From: Clostridia bacterium
GTDB lineage: Bacteria; Bacillota; Clostridia; Christensenellales; UBA1242
Assembly (NCBI GenBank): GCA_017467585.1
Contig: JAFUSR010000004.1
Span: 536,620 to 600,619, forward strand
Length of the DNA: 64,000 bases
Reading direction: 5' to 3'
Shown here: positions 52,794 to 61,550 of the stretch, piece by piece
How the letters are laid out: each line of letters begins with the position of its first letter
How positions within the stretch are numbered: position 1 is the first letter of the stretch
Notes under the pieces: generated by a model
What the model saw: only the letters and a program-made list of their open reading frames with translations
Database searches by the model: none
Told to the model about the DNA's origin: nothing
Position numbers and translations under genes: made by a program

Positions 52794-54800
52794 TTATTCC
52801 TCAGTTTCAAACTGACTTGGGTGCTTCACAAAGAAATCTTCCCTTGGATTCAAAAATTTTGGTTTGTGATGTTCAGGGTTTTCTATAAAATCATAAATTA
52901 ATTTATCTTCATTTTCCCACTTAAACACATCAAAGTTAATGCCTAAAAACTTAGCCAAATTTTCAATTCCAACAGGAACAACAGGGTGAAGTTCAAGCAT
53001 GGCAATTCTAACCATGTGAAGAGTGTTCACAATAACCTGTTTTTCTAGTTCTTTGTTTCCAGCAAATTCAGCCGACCACTTTGCCCAATATTTGTTAATG
53101 TTGCGAATATAGGTGTCTAACTCATAACTAACCATGTGAAGTTTTTGTTCGCTCATCAGTTTTTCATACTTGAGCAAACTCAGTTCGCCCTCTTTAACAA
53201 TTTCATCATCTGGAATTCCATAAGGCATAACACCATCAAAATCTTTTTGCCAAGTGTAACATAAATTTCTTAAAACTCTGTTAAACACATTGGTAAGAAG
53301 GTTGCCTTCACGAACAACTGGGTCAATTTCCTCTGGCTTAGCATCAGGATTAAGAGGCTTTGGGAATATACTTGCTGGATTATTAATAACGTTCATGCCA
53401 AGGAAGTGCATTCTTAGTTGTTCTGGCGTGTAATAATTTAATAGTTCGTGCGCAAGTGGTGCTTTAACCGCACTGCTGCTTCCCGCCTTTTTGCCCAAGA
53501 ACAAAAGGTGTTTGTCGCTGACTATTTGAGGAATAGTGAGTGCGCCATCTGGAATATCAACTGTTGGGTTTTTGCCTTGCATGCAAAACCACATTGCAGT
53601 TTGAGCTGGGCCATAAAAATATATGTTGTCTTCACCAATAAATTGATAAACCTTGCAGTCTTTGTCGCACCAATACTTTTTCCAGTCTTCTTTTGGTTTG
53701 CCCTGGCTTAGTAGCCATTGTTTTGTGAATGTAATTGGAGCCCACAAGCTTTCTGGCCAAACCCAAAATGTGAGATTTTCACCTGCTTCTGGTGGACACT
53801 TTAAGCCCCACTCACAGTTTCCAGTAAGTCTAAATGGAACAAGTGTTTTTCCTGTTCTATAGTTAATTCCAGCTTCTGTCAAAATATCACAAGCAGTTTC
53901 TCTGTCTTCAAGCTTATCAAACACAATGGTAAAACTAGCTTTTGTGTCGTCTTTATATTCAAACTTAGGTAATGATAATTTTACTCTTTCAAATTGTGAT
54001 TCAAATTCTTTTTTAATATAAATTTCTGGTTTTTTCAAAAACTCTTCAACAGTTTTAATAACATTATCACGAGTTTTAGTGTTTTTCTTTAAATAATCAA
54101 TCCAATCTTTCAAAAGGTCAGTGTGGTTTTGCAAATCAAAATACCAGTTATCAATTTTTTTCAAAACAGGCTTTTCTCCAGAGAGAACGCTAACAGGATC
54201 AATCAGTTGACTTGGCATGTATTGATGACCCAAGTCGCATTCATCTGCATAACCTTTTTCGCCCGTGCATCCTTCAATTGGACACTTTCCGATAACTTGT
54301 CTTCCGTTTAAAAGAACACCAAGTTTTTCGTCATAAAACTGGCTTGTTGAAAGCTTTGATAAAAAGCCATTTTCGCGAAGGGTGTTAAAAATCCACGCAC
54401 CAGTCTCCTCATGAAGTGGAACAGCATCGTCTAAGCAAGAACCAGAATAAAGGTTGATTCCAATTTGATATTTGTCAAAAGTCTCTTTTTGAAACAGCCT
54501 CTTAGAGAGCGCAAATTCTTTAATTGTTCCCTTAAATTCACCGGCTTCAACCGCCTTTCTATAGCCCTCTTCAACGGGAGAGCCAAAGCTGTCTGTTCCA
54601 GAAACGTGCAAGACATTGTCATAGCCAATTCTATCTCGCAAAAATCTTGCAAAAATGTCGGTGTGAACCCACATCATGGCGTGACCAATATGCAAAAACT
54701 TGTTTCCGTTTGGCATTCCAGAAGTTATCATAGCACGCTTAGGAAAGTTTGGCCTGTGGGCAATCATATTCTCAAGTCTAACATCATTAAAAGTTTTCAT
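52794..54800 (-). CDS. metG: Methionyl-tRNA synthetase, divergent form
   Basis: 668 aa class I synthetase. HIGH is FLHIGHAM near residue 36. A zinc knuckle CPIEGC...CDLGH is near 170-190. The KMSKS loop is replaced: LGKKAGSSSAVK near 434-445. An extra small domain (about 290-340) precedes the EWGLKCP block. C-terminal helical anticodon-binding domain present; no EMAP-type tRNA-binding domain. ATG with AGGAG upstream. Whether this is the only MetRS of the organism cannot be seen from the window. Confidence 0.88.
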   Translation of the reverse strand: MKTFNDVRLENMIAHRPNFPKRAMITSGMPNGNKFLHIGHAMMWVHTDIFARFLRDRIGYDNVLHVSGTDSFGSPVEEGYRKAVEAGEFKGTIKEFALSKRLFQKETFDKYQIGINLYSGSCLDDAVPLHEETGAWIFNTLRENGFLSKLSTSQFYDEKLGVLLNGRQVIGKCPIEGCTGEKGYADECDLGHQYMPSQLIDPVSVLSGEKPVLKKIDNWYFDLQNHTDLLKDWIDYLKKNTKTRDNVIKTVEEFLKKPEIYIKKEFESQFERVKLSLPKFEYKDDTKASFTIVFDKLEDRETACDILTEAGINYRTGKTLVPFRLTGNCEWGLKCPPEAGENLTFWVWPESLWAPITFTKQWLLSQGKPKEDWKKYWCDKDCKVYQFIGEDNIYFYGPAQTAMWFCMQGKNPTVDIPDGALTIPQIVSDKHLLFLGKKAGSSSAVKAPLAHELLNYYTPEQLRMHFLGMNVINNPASIFPKPLNPDAKPEEIDPVVREGNLLTNVFNRVLRNLCYTWQKDFDGVMPYGIPDDEIVKEGELSLLKYEKLMSEQKLHMVSYELDTYIRNINKYWAKWSAEFAGNKELEKQVIVNTLHMVRIAMLELHPVVPVGIENLAKFLGINFDVFKWENEDKLIYDFIENPEHHKPKFLNPREDFFVKHPSQFETEE

Positions 54801-54960
54801 AATAGTCTCCTAAAAATAGTTTAAAAACAAAAAATCCTCGAACCGTTGCTCAAGGACTCAACTATTAAATTCATTAAATCCTTAAACAACAAAAAGTCAT
54901 GCATAAGGAAGTTTACGCATGAAATTATCTCTGTTGTTGTTGGATTTTTACATTTTTCAT
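54801..54960 (-). promoter_or_regulatory. metG leader with attenuator, not a T-box
   Basis: About 160 bases. In order on the minus strand: a small ORF (54960-54925, MKNVKIQQQQR), a 10-bp hairpin TCATGCGTAA/TTATGCATGA (54922-54897) whose loop region includes ACTTCC, the sequence TTTAAGGATT, then a terminator (TCCTTGAG...GTTCGAGGA plus T6, about 54857-54830). TAAGGA could pair with TCCTTA in the upstream hairpin or with TCCTT of the terminator. No T-box or S-box signature was found. Confidence 0.55.
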
Positions 54961-54966
54961 GATTCT

Positions 54967-54995
54967 ATGATATCATCACCAACATTAATTGTCAA
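54967..54995 (-). promoter_or_regulatory. metG promoter
   Basis: TTGACA (54990-54995), 17-base spacer, TATCAT (54967-54972) on the minus strand. The leader ORF starts six bases after the -10 box. Confidence 0.75.
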
Positions 54996-55011
54996 CCAAA
55001 ATAGCAATAAT

Positions 55012-57006
55012 CTAATTGAGAACAATGTCATTGCAAAGCTTAGAATATGTTTTTTCAGCAATTTCAAGAGCTTCTTCTTTTATTTTTTCATCTTTAATCA
55101 AAATGTTTGCAATTTCAAGAGCTGTGTCGTAGTTAGAAAGGTTAACAGCAAAATTTGTTGAAAAGCCATGTTGTGCCGTTCCATAAACATCGCCTGCGCC
55201 ACGATTGTTATAATCGAATTCAGCAATATCAAATCCGCTGGAGTGATCACGAAAAAATTTAAGTCGTTCGCCAGCGGCAAGTGACAATTCATTTGCCAAG
55301 CAAAAACAATAAGACTTAGCGCCATTTCTACCTATTCTACCACGTAACTGATGAAGCGTTGCAAGGCCAAACTTTTCTGGGGACATAATAACAATGATGT
55401 CGGCTTCTGGAACATCAACACCAACTTCTACGACAGTTGTTGAAACCAAAACGCTAATTTCTCCCGCAGCAAAAGACTGCATAATTTTTTCAGATTCTTG
55501 TTTCTTTATTTTTCCATGCAAAAGGGCAACATTTTGCTCACCAAAAAGGCCCTTGAGTTTTTTGAATACATTTGTTGCAGAATAAGATTCATCGTCTTCT
55601 TCTGAATCGATATTAGAACAAACAACAAATACCCTACTGCCGTATTGTATTTTGTCACTAATATATTTCCACATCTCAACTTGTTTTTGCTTTGGCACAA
55701 TGTTTGTTGTTATATCTTTAGCAAAGGGACAACTTGTTATGACAGATAAATTTAGATTGCCATATAGCGCAAGTGCCATGCTGCGTGGAATTGGAGTTGC
55801 GCTCATAACCAAAGTGTCTAATTCACCTTTCGCCTTAGCGGCTAATTTAGCCCTTTGAACAACACCAAACCTGTGTTGTTCATCAATGACTGCAAGCCTT
55901 AAATTTTTAAATTCAACATCACTCGAAATCACAGCATGAGTTCCAACAATAATCTGTGAAATTCCTAGTTTGACTTGCCTTAGTGCCTCCCTTCTTTCGG
56001 CTGCACTCATATTGCCAGAAAGATATGCAATTTTCACTCCAGTGCCAGAAAAAGTTTTAATCAAGTTCAAATAGTGTTGCTTAGCCAAGATTTCAGTTGG
56101 TGCAATAATGGTTGACTGATATCCACTGTTTGCAGCAACCCACAAGCAAAAAAATGCAACCATTGTTTTTCCACTGCCAACTTCACCCTGCAAAAGTCTG
56201 TTCATAATTCCACTTCCAGTGAGGTCTTTTTTTATGTCGGAAATAACTTTTAATTGATCACCAGTTAGCGAAAATGGAATTAACTTTTGAAACTCTACAA
56301 AAAGTTTTTCAACATCACCATACTTACAATTTCTCTTTCCGTTGCAATAGATTTTTTGAGTTAAATTTTTAATGGCAAGGGGAACAAGTTTTTCTGTGTC
56401 TATTCTCTTTTTTGCCAAAACGATTTGATCTTCACTTTCTGGATTATGAATTTCAAAAAACGCATTTTTAAGTGAAATCAAGTTAAATTTTGCTTCTAAA
56501 TCTTCATTAATAAGTGATTTATAGTCACAATCACCAAGGGCAATATCAATTAAATTAGTAATTGTTTGGCCGCCAAACGAACCAATTTTTTTATAAATTG
56601 GCAGCATTTTTTTTGTTGTTTTTTCTTTGTCTTTGGTCATTGAAACAACAAATGTATTTTTCTTTTTAGGACTGTTTTTACCATAAATATAATATTCTCT
56701 GTTAAGCGACAAAACAGACTTAATATATGGCTGATTATACCAAATCGCATTAAACAAATCACCCTCTGAATCTAACACTTTACAAATGGCATAATTCATT
56801 CCTTTAAAGTGAACTACTTTTGGTTCAGCAACAATTTTTACAAGCAGAATTTTATTTAAATTGTCTTCAGCAAAAATACCAACATTAGAAAAATCATAAT
56901 ATTTTTTTGGAAAATAATTTATCAAATCATAAGACGAAAAAATTCCTGCGTCGTTAAGCTGCGCAAGTCTAGTCTTTCCTATTCCTTTATAATCCTTCAA
57001 TTCCAT
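55012..57006 (-). CDS. recG: ATP-dependent DNA helicase RecG
   Basis: Replication-fork regression and branch-migration helicase. 664 aa. Wedge domain with OB fold in the first ~220 residues; Walker A GEVGSGKTM near 275; DEQHRFG near 375; motif VI QLRGRIGRNG near 560. Slightly short of the usual 680-690. Located after fakA as in many Firmicutes. Confidence 0.96.
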   Translation of the reverse strand: MELKDYKGIGKTRLAQLNDAGIFSSYDLINYFPKKYYDFSNVGIFAEDNLNKILLVKIVAEPKVVHFKGMNYAICKVLDSEGDLFNAIWYNQPYIKSVLSLNREYYIYGKNSPKKKNTFVVSMTKDKEKTTKKMLPIYKKIGSFGGQTITNLIDIALGDCDYKSLINEDLEAKFNLISLKNAFFEIHNPESEDQIVLAKKRIDTEKLVPLAIKNLTQKIYCNGKRNCKYGDVEKLFVEFQKLIPFSLTGDQLKVISDIKKDLTGSGIMNRLLQGEVGSGKTMVAFFCLWVAANSGYQSTIIAPTEILAKQHYLNLIKTFSGTGVKIAYLSGNMSAAERREALRQVKLGISQIIVGTHAVISSDVEFKNLRLAVIDEQHRFGVVQRAKLAAKAKGELDTLVMSATPIPRSMALALYGNLNLSVITSCPFAKDITTNIVPKQKQVEMWKYISDKIQYGSRVFVVCSNIDSEEDDESYSATNVFKKLKGLFGEQNVALLHGKIKKQESEKIMQSFAAGEISVLVSTTVVEVGVDVPEADIIVIMSPEKFGLATLHQLRGRIGRNGAKSYCFCLANELSLAAGERLKFFRDHSSGFDIAEFDYNNRGAGDVYGTAQHGFSTNFAVNLSNYDTALEIANILIKDEKIKEEALEIAEKTYSKLCNDIVLN

Positions 57007-57069
57007 AATATTATTTTACCAAACACGAGGTCAAAAAATCAATTATATTTATTAATATTCAAAACAACA

Positions 57070-57127
57070 AAATACCCTATCCGGGTATTTTTGTTCAAAA
57101 CAAAACCTAGCAGTTAATGCTAGGTTG
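57070..57127 (-). terminator. Double hairpin after fakA
   Basis: Minus strand: AACCTAGC...GCTAGGTT followed by TTGTTTTG, then AATACCC...GGGTATT followed by TTTT. Probably the end of most yloU-fakA transcripts. Confidence 0.7.
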
Positions 57128-57133
57128 TTACTT

Positions 57134-58777
57134 CTATTGAATACTGATTAAATAGTAATATAGTGGTTGACCACCATAATGAACATCAACTTCAAGTTCA
57201 GGATACTTTTGAGCAAGCGTTTCTCCAAGAAGCTCTGCTTCGGCAGCTTGAACGTCCTGACCATAAAACAGTGTTATTGTTGTTGCAGTGTCTTTCATCA
57301 TTTTTTCAATGGTGTTTGCTGAAACTTCGTTAACATCTGCGCCTTTGGCAACAATTCTCTTTTCGTCAAGACCAATAATGTCGCCTTCTTTAAGTTTAAA
57401 TCCATCAATGCTTGTTGAACGAACAGCATATGTAACTGAACCAGTAGCAACTGTGTCGAGCATTGCCATAACATTTTCTTTGTTTTCATCAACACTTGCC
57501 TCTGGATCAATAGCAATAGCAGCATTAATTCCTTGAGGAACACTGCTTGTTGGAATAACAATAATGTTTCTCTTTGAAAGGTCGTTAGCAAGTTGCGCTG
57601 CCATAACAATATTTTTGTTGTTAGGAAGAACAAAAATGTTTTCTGCAGGAACGGCATCACAAGCTTTTGCAATGTCCTCTGCGCTAGAGTTCATTGTTTG
57701 GCCACCCTCGATAACATAGTCAACATTACAATCTTTAAATAGTTGAGATAATCCTTCACCAGCACAAATAGCAACAACACCAATGTTTTTAAGTTGCTCA
57801 GGCTCCATTTTAACTTTTAGAGCTCTGTTTTGTTCGAGCATGTTTTCAACTTTAACACCGTTGAGTTCTCCTAGTTTAAGCGCACTTGTAAGCGCAACAC
57901 CAGGCTCGTTTGTGTGAACGTGAACTTTAATTAAGTTAAGGTCACCAATACAGATAACACTATTTCCAATACTCATGAGTTTTTCACGAAGTTTATCAAT
58001 GTCTGCTTCAGTTGTCTTCTTTTTGATGTTAATAACAAAAAATTCTGTGCAATAAGCAAATTCAATGTCAGCTAGGTCGTTATAATTAACCTTAACATCT
58101 TCAAATGCTTCGTGAGTATTGTCAAGTTTGTCGCTGTTAAGTTCAAGAATAACTTGGCTTTCGTCGCCCATTAACACTTTGAGGAATCCACCAACAACAA
58201 ACAAAAGTCCGCGACCACCAGAGTCAACAACGCCAGCCTTTTTCAAAACAGGCAAAAGTTCTGGTGTCATTTTAAGTGTTTCTTCACCAACTTCTAACAC
58301 TTGCTTTAAAAATTCGCCACAATCTGCTTCTTTTTTAGCAATTTTTTGAGCTTCTTCAGCCATAACACGAATAACTGTTAAAATTGTTCCTTCTTTAGGA
58401 ATGGTAACAGCGCGATACGCAATGTCTGCACCTTCTTTAAAAGCCTTCGCAAAAGCCTTAACATCAATTGATTTGAGTGATGCAACAGAAGAAGTAAAGC
58501 CCTTTAAAATTTGAGAAAGAATAACACCTGAGTTACCTCTCGCACCTTTTAAAGCACCTTTGCTAACGGCATCAGCAATTGTCTCCATTTCGTTATTAGT
58601 GCAAAGATTGAGCTCTCTGACAACAGATTTCATTGTCATGCTCATATTTGTTCCAGTGTCACCATCAGGAACTGGAAAGACATTTAAGCTATCTACATAT
58701 TCTTTGTTTTCGTCAAGATAATTTGCGCCCGAAATCATCATTTTTCTGAGCAGAGCGCCAGTTATTGATTTACCCAT
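57134..58777 (-). CDS. fakA: Fatty acid kinase FakA (DAK-like)
   Basis: Phosphorylates fatty acids held by DegV/FakB proteins, feeding phospholipid synthesis. 547 aa. The N-terminal DhaL domain has VFPVPDGDTGTNMSMTM near 35 and GARGNSGVILSQI near 85. Middle and C-terminal DegV-like lobes follow. The ATG at 58777 has AGGAG upstream; a TTG seven codons earlier overlaps a hairpin. Partner yloU (Asp23) precedes it. A DegV protein is encoded at 38.8-39.7 kb. Confidence 0.93.
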   Translation of the reverse strand: MGKSITGALLRKMMISGANYLDENKEYVDSLNVFPVPDGDTGTNMSMTMKSVVRELNLCTNNEMETIADAVSKGALKGARGNSGVILSQILKGFTSSVASLKSIDVKAFAKAFKEGADIAYRAVTIPKEGTILTVIRVMAEEAQKIAKKEADCGEFLKQVLEVGEETLKMTPELLPVLKKAGVVDSGGRGLLFVVGGFLKVLMGDESQVILELNSDKLDNTHEAFEDVKVNYNDLADIEFAYCTEFFVINIKKKTTEADIDKLREKLMSIGNSVICIGDLNLIKVHVHTNEPGVALTSALKLGELNGVKVENMLEQNRALKVKMEPEQLKNIGVVAICAGEGLSQLFKDCNVDYVIEGGQTMNSSAEDIAKACDAVPAENIFVLPNNKNIVMAAQLANDLSKRNIIVIPTSSVPQGINAAIAIDPEASVDENKENVMAMLDTVATGSVTYAVRSTSIDGFKLKEGDIIGLDEKRIVAKGADVNEVSANTIEKMMKDTATTITLFYGQDVQAAEAELLGETLAQKYPELEVDVHYGGQPLYYYLISIQ

Positions 58778-58793
58778 TGATAATTTTTCTCCT

Positions 58794-58813
58794 GCCAAAC
58801 AAAAGTGTTTGGC
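58794..58813 (-). promoter_or_regulatory. Hairpin abutting the fakA ribosome site
   Basis: GCCAAAC acttttGTTTGGC on the minus strand, directly followed by AGGAG of fakA. There is no T tract. It may tune fakA translation or stabilise the processed mRNA. Confidence 0.5.
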
Positions 58814-58848
58814 TAATTGTTTTTTTTATATATACAAAAAAAATACAG

Positions 58849-59199
58849 TTAAACTTTTACACCAACAACATTGATATTAACAGAATCGACAATCATTCCT
58901 GTAAACTGTTCAACGTTATATTTAACAGAACGTCGAACTGATTCAGCAACAGCATTAATAGACACACCATATTTTAATATAATTTGCATGTCAATATGAA
59001 TTCTGTCGCCAATTGTCAAAATTTTAATACCACGTTTGCTGCTTGTCTTAGAAAAGACTTCTTTCACTGCATCAGAAAATTTTCTAGACACAAGGTCGAC
59101 AACCCCATAACATTCAAGCGTTGTGTGAGACACAACGTCTGCAATAGACTTGTCTGTAACAGAAATTTTTCCATAAGAGTTTACTGTATTAACCGACAT
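58849..59199 (-). CDS. Asp23/Gls24-family protein (YloU-like)
   Basis: 116 aa envelope-stress-type protein. Family blocks: YGKISVTDKSIADVVSHT near the start and RGIKILTIGDRIHIDMQIILKYGVSI. Usual partner of fakA (yloV). Divergent from rpmB with its own promoter. Confidence 0.92.
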   Translation of the reverse strand: MSVNTVNSYGKISVTDKSIADVVSHTTLECYGVVDLVSRKFSDAVKEVFSKTSSKRGIKILTIGDRIHIDMQIILKYGVSINAVAESVRRSVKYNVEQFTGMIVDSVNINVVGVKV

Positions 59200-59255
59200 A
59201 ATATTCCTTTCTTATTGTTATTGAAAAAGCGAGAAAGCCCCACTTAATCAATAGT

Positions 59256-59284
59256 ATATTACTACATTTTGCGATATTTTGCAA
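59256..59284 (-). promoter_or_regulatory. yloU-fakA promoter
   Basis: TTGCAA (59279-59284), 17-base spacer, TAATAT (59256-59261) on the minus strand. Confidence 0.6.
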
Positions 59285-59341
59285 GTATTTTATGTCATGA
59301 ACATAAATTTATAATAAATTGAAAATTTTGTTATTTAACAC

Positions 59342-59370
59342 TTGCCAAACCGACTAAAGTGTGATATTAT
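59342..59370 (+). promoter_or_regulatory. rpmB promoter
   Basis: TTGCCA (59342-59347), 17-base spacer, TATTAT (59365-59370). Confidence 0.7.
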
Positions 59371-59410
59371 CTTTGCGATAGAAATTGAAAACACACAGGA
59401 GGATTACCAA

Positions 59411-59596
59411 ATGAGCAAAGTTTGCAGTATTTGTGGAAAAGGCAGAATGAGCGGAAACCTTGTTAGTCACTCTAACATTAAAACAAAAACATCTTACGCT
59501 CCAAATGTTCAAAAAGTTACTATTGAAGTAGATGGAAAATCAAAAAAAGCCTATGTATGCACAAAATGTATGAAAGGTTCAAAAGCAGACAGATAA
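59411..59596 (+). CDS. rpmB: Ribosomal protein bL28
   Basis: 61 aa, with two CxxC pairs (CSICGKG and CTKCMKG), so the zinc-binding form. The ATG has AGGAGG upstream. The open frame extends 23 codons earlier but runs into the promoter. Divergent from yloU, as in other Firmicutes. Confidence 0.97.
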   Translation: MSKVCSICGKGRMSGNLVSHSNIKTKTSYAPNVQKVTIEVDGKSKKAYVCTKCMKGSKADR

Positions 59597-59621
59597 AATT
59601 GGTATTTTAACCTTGAAAATA

Positions 59622-59650
59622 AAAAACTTGCTTAGTTAGCAAGTTTTTTT
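59622..59650 (+). terminator. rpmB terminator
   Basis: AACTTGC...GCAAGTT stem followed by T8. A second stem GCTTGT/ACAAGC follows near 59670-59692. Confidence 0.8.
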
Positions 59651-59797
59651 TGTTTCTCTATTTTCCCTTTTGCTTGTTTTTTACAAACAAGCTAAGTATT
59701 TTGCTGATAAATTTTGGTGCTTTTAAACAAACAATGGTCATAAAAGTTTTCCTCCCTTTATTTCCATTATATTTAAAGCGAACAATTTGTGTGAATT

Positions 59798-60484
59798 TTA
59801 TAGACTGTGCATATGAATTCGCCAATCTCGGCCTTTAAGGGCTCGGATTGTTTTTGAAACATTACGGCTTTCAAAAACACAAGACCCACTAACCAAAATG
59901 TTTGCACCGAGTTTGCGAAGAACCTTGCTGTTTTTAAGGTTGACGCCACCATCAATTTCAATATACACACTTTTGTCTAGTTCACGAACCTCAGCAACCT
60001 TCTCTGCAGAGCCAGGAATAAATGTCTGACCCGAAGCGCCCGGCTCAACACCCATAACAAGAACAACATCAACCAAATTTCTGTTTAAAAGGTCTTTAAT
60101 TTTAAAAGCTGGCGTTGAAGGGCTAATCGCAAGTCCTGCAAGAACATTTTTGCTTTTAATATGCTTTAAAAGCGCCTCTGGGTTTTTAGTTGCTTCATAA
60201 TGAAAATGAAGCACATCAGCTCCTGCTTCAATATAGTCATCTACAACCTTTTCTGGGTTCTCAACCATTAAGTGCACATCTAAAAGAAGTGTTGTGTGAT
60301 TTTTTACATAATCAACAAATTCATGGTCAAAAGTTTTGTTTTTAACAAATTTTCCATCCATCACGTCAAGATGAACAAAATTTGCTCCACCTTCTTCAAT
60401 GTCTTCTAGAGCCTTATTTAAAATATCAGGATTTTTATAATCTACTGCAATGATAGATGGTGAAACACGAGTAAAAAGTGGCAT
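59798..60484 (-). CDS. rpe: Ribulose-phosphate 3-epimerase
   Basis: Interconverts ribulose-5-P and xylulose-5-P. 228 aa. Metal and catalytic residues are in VSPSIIAVD, FVHLDVMDG, DVHLMV and YIEIDGGVN, with GASGQTFIPG as the phosphate site. Starts one base after the rlmN stop, with its Shine-Dalgarno AAGGAG inside rlmN. Last gene of the priA operon. Confidence 0.95.
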   Translation of the reverse strand: MPLFTRVSPSIIAVDYKNPDILNKALEDIEEGGANFVHLDVMDGKFVKNKTFDHEFVDYVKNHTTLLLDVHLMVENPEKVVDDYIEAGADVLHFHYEATKNPEALLKHIKSKNVLAGLAISPSTPAFKIKDLLNRNLVDVVLVMGVEPGASGQTFIPGSAEKVAEVRELDKSVYIEIDGGVNLKNSKVLRKLGANILVSGSCVFESRNVSKTIRALKGRDWRIHMHSL

Positions 60485-60485
60485 A

Positions 60486-61550
60486 TTATTGTTCTCCTTC
60501 TTTAATTACTTTTCTTCTAAGTTGTCCACACGCGCCAGAAATGTCTTCGCCAAGGGTTCTTCTTGTTGTTGCAGAAATGTTGTTATCTTTAAGATGTTGC
60601 CAGAACTCTGCTGTTTTTGTTTTTCCAGCCGGCTTCAAAAGGGGGTCAACCTTTGCGTTTGGAGTCATGTTAATAGGAATCAAATTAAAATGATAAGACA
60701 GCCCTTTGCAAAGAGATTTAATTCTTCTGGCGTCGTGAACCGTTGTGTTTTTGTCTAACAAGATATATTCAAACATAACGCGTCTGCCAGTCTTTTTAAA
60801 ATAATAATTAATCGCTTCAAACAAATCAGCAAGCGAATAAGCATTTGCAATTTTCATAATCTGCTTTCTAAACTCATCTGTTGTTGCATGCAAACTAATG
60901 GTTAGTGTTATTCCAAGGTTAAGGTCTGCAAGAGCTTTAATTTTAGGAGCAATTCCGCAGGTTGAAAGCGAGATGTTTCGCTGCGAAATGTTAATTGAAC
61001 CATGACTGCTGCTCACAAGCTCAATAAATTTAACAACATTGTCAAAATTATCAAGAGGCTCTCCACAACCCATCAAAACAATGTTGGTTATCTGCCTTTG
61101 CGAAACCGTGCCACCAAGGTCGTGATTTACTGCCAAAACCTGACCCAAAATCTCGCCGGCAGAAAGGTTTCTAACCATTCCGTCTAGACCAGTTGCACAA
61201 AACAGACAACCCATTCTGCAGCCAACTTGTGTTGAAACGCAAATTGTGTTGCCATATTTATATTTCATGAGAACACCCTCTATCATGTTGCCATCAAACA
61301 ACTTAAACACATATTTGAGTGTTCCGTCTTTGCTTTCAAATTTTTTGTAAATTTGAATTGGCTGTTCATCATAGTTTAGTTGCAAGAGTTCAATAACATC
61401 TTTAGGAATGTTTGTCATTTCAAAAAAAGGCACATATTCATTTGCCCAGCGATAAAGCTGTTCAGCCCTCATTCTCGGCATTTTTACACCAAGTTCTGTC
61501 AGCTGACTTTTTAGTTCATCTAAAGAATAATCTTGCAATATTTTTTTCAT
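60486..61550 (-). CDS. rlmN: Dual-specificity 23S rRNA/tRNA adenine C2 methyltransferase RlmN
   Basis: Radical SAM methylase for A2503 and A37. 354 aa. Cluster CRMGCLFC near 106. The two catalytic Cys are in STCGIAPK-type context (SLSTCGIAP) and CGQLRRK at the end. The ATG overlaps the fmt stop by one base (TAATG) and lacks a Shine-Dalgarno sequence, so coupling is likely. The frame ten codons upstream lies in fmt. Confidence 0.95.
   Translation of the reverse strand: MKKILQDYSLDELKSQLTELGVKMPRMRAEQLYRWANEYVPFFEMTNIPKDVIELLQLNYDEQPIQIYKKFESKDGTLKYVFKLFDGNMIEGVLMKYKYGNTICVSTQVGCRMGCLFCATGLDGMVRNLSAGEILGQVLAVNHDLGGTVSQRQITNIVLMGCGEPLDNFDNVVKFIELVSSSHGSINISQRNISLSTCGIAPKIKALADLNLGITLTISLHATTDEFRKQIMKIANAYSLADLFEAINYYFKKTGRRVMFEYILLDKNTTVHDARRIKSLCKGLSYHFNLIPINMTPNAKVDPLLKPAGKTKTAEFWQHLKDNNISATTRRTLGEDISGACGQLRRKVIKEGEQ

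Noticed and set aside
54801..55011. T-box leader for metG
   Set aside because: I looked for the conserved AGGGTGGNACCGCG sequence on the minus strand and found nothing close, unlike serS and thrS.
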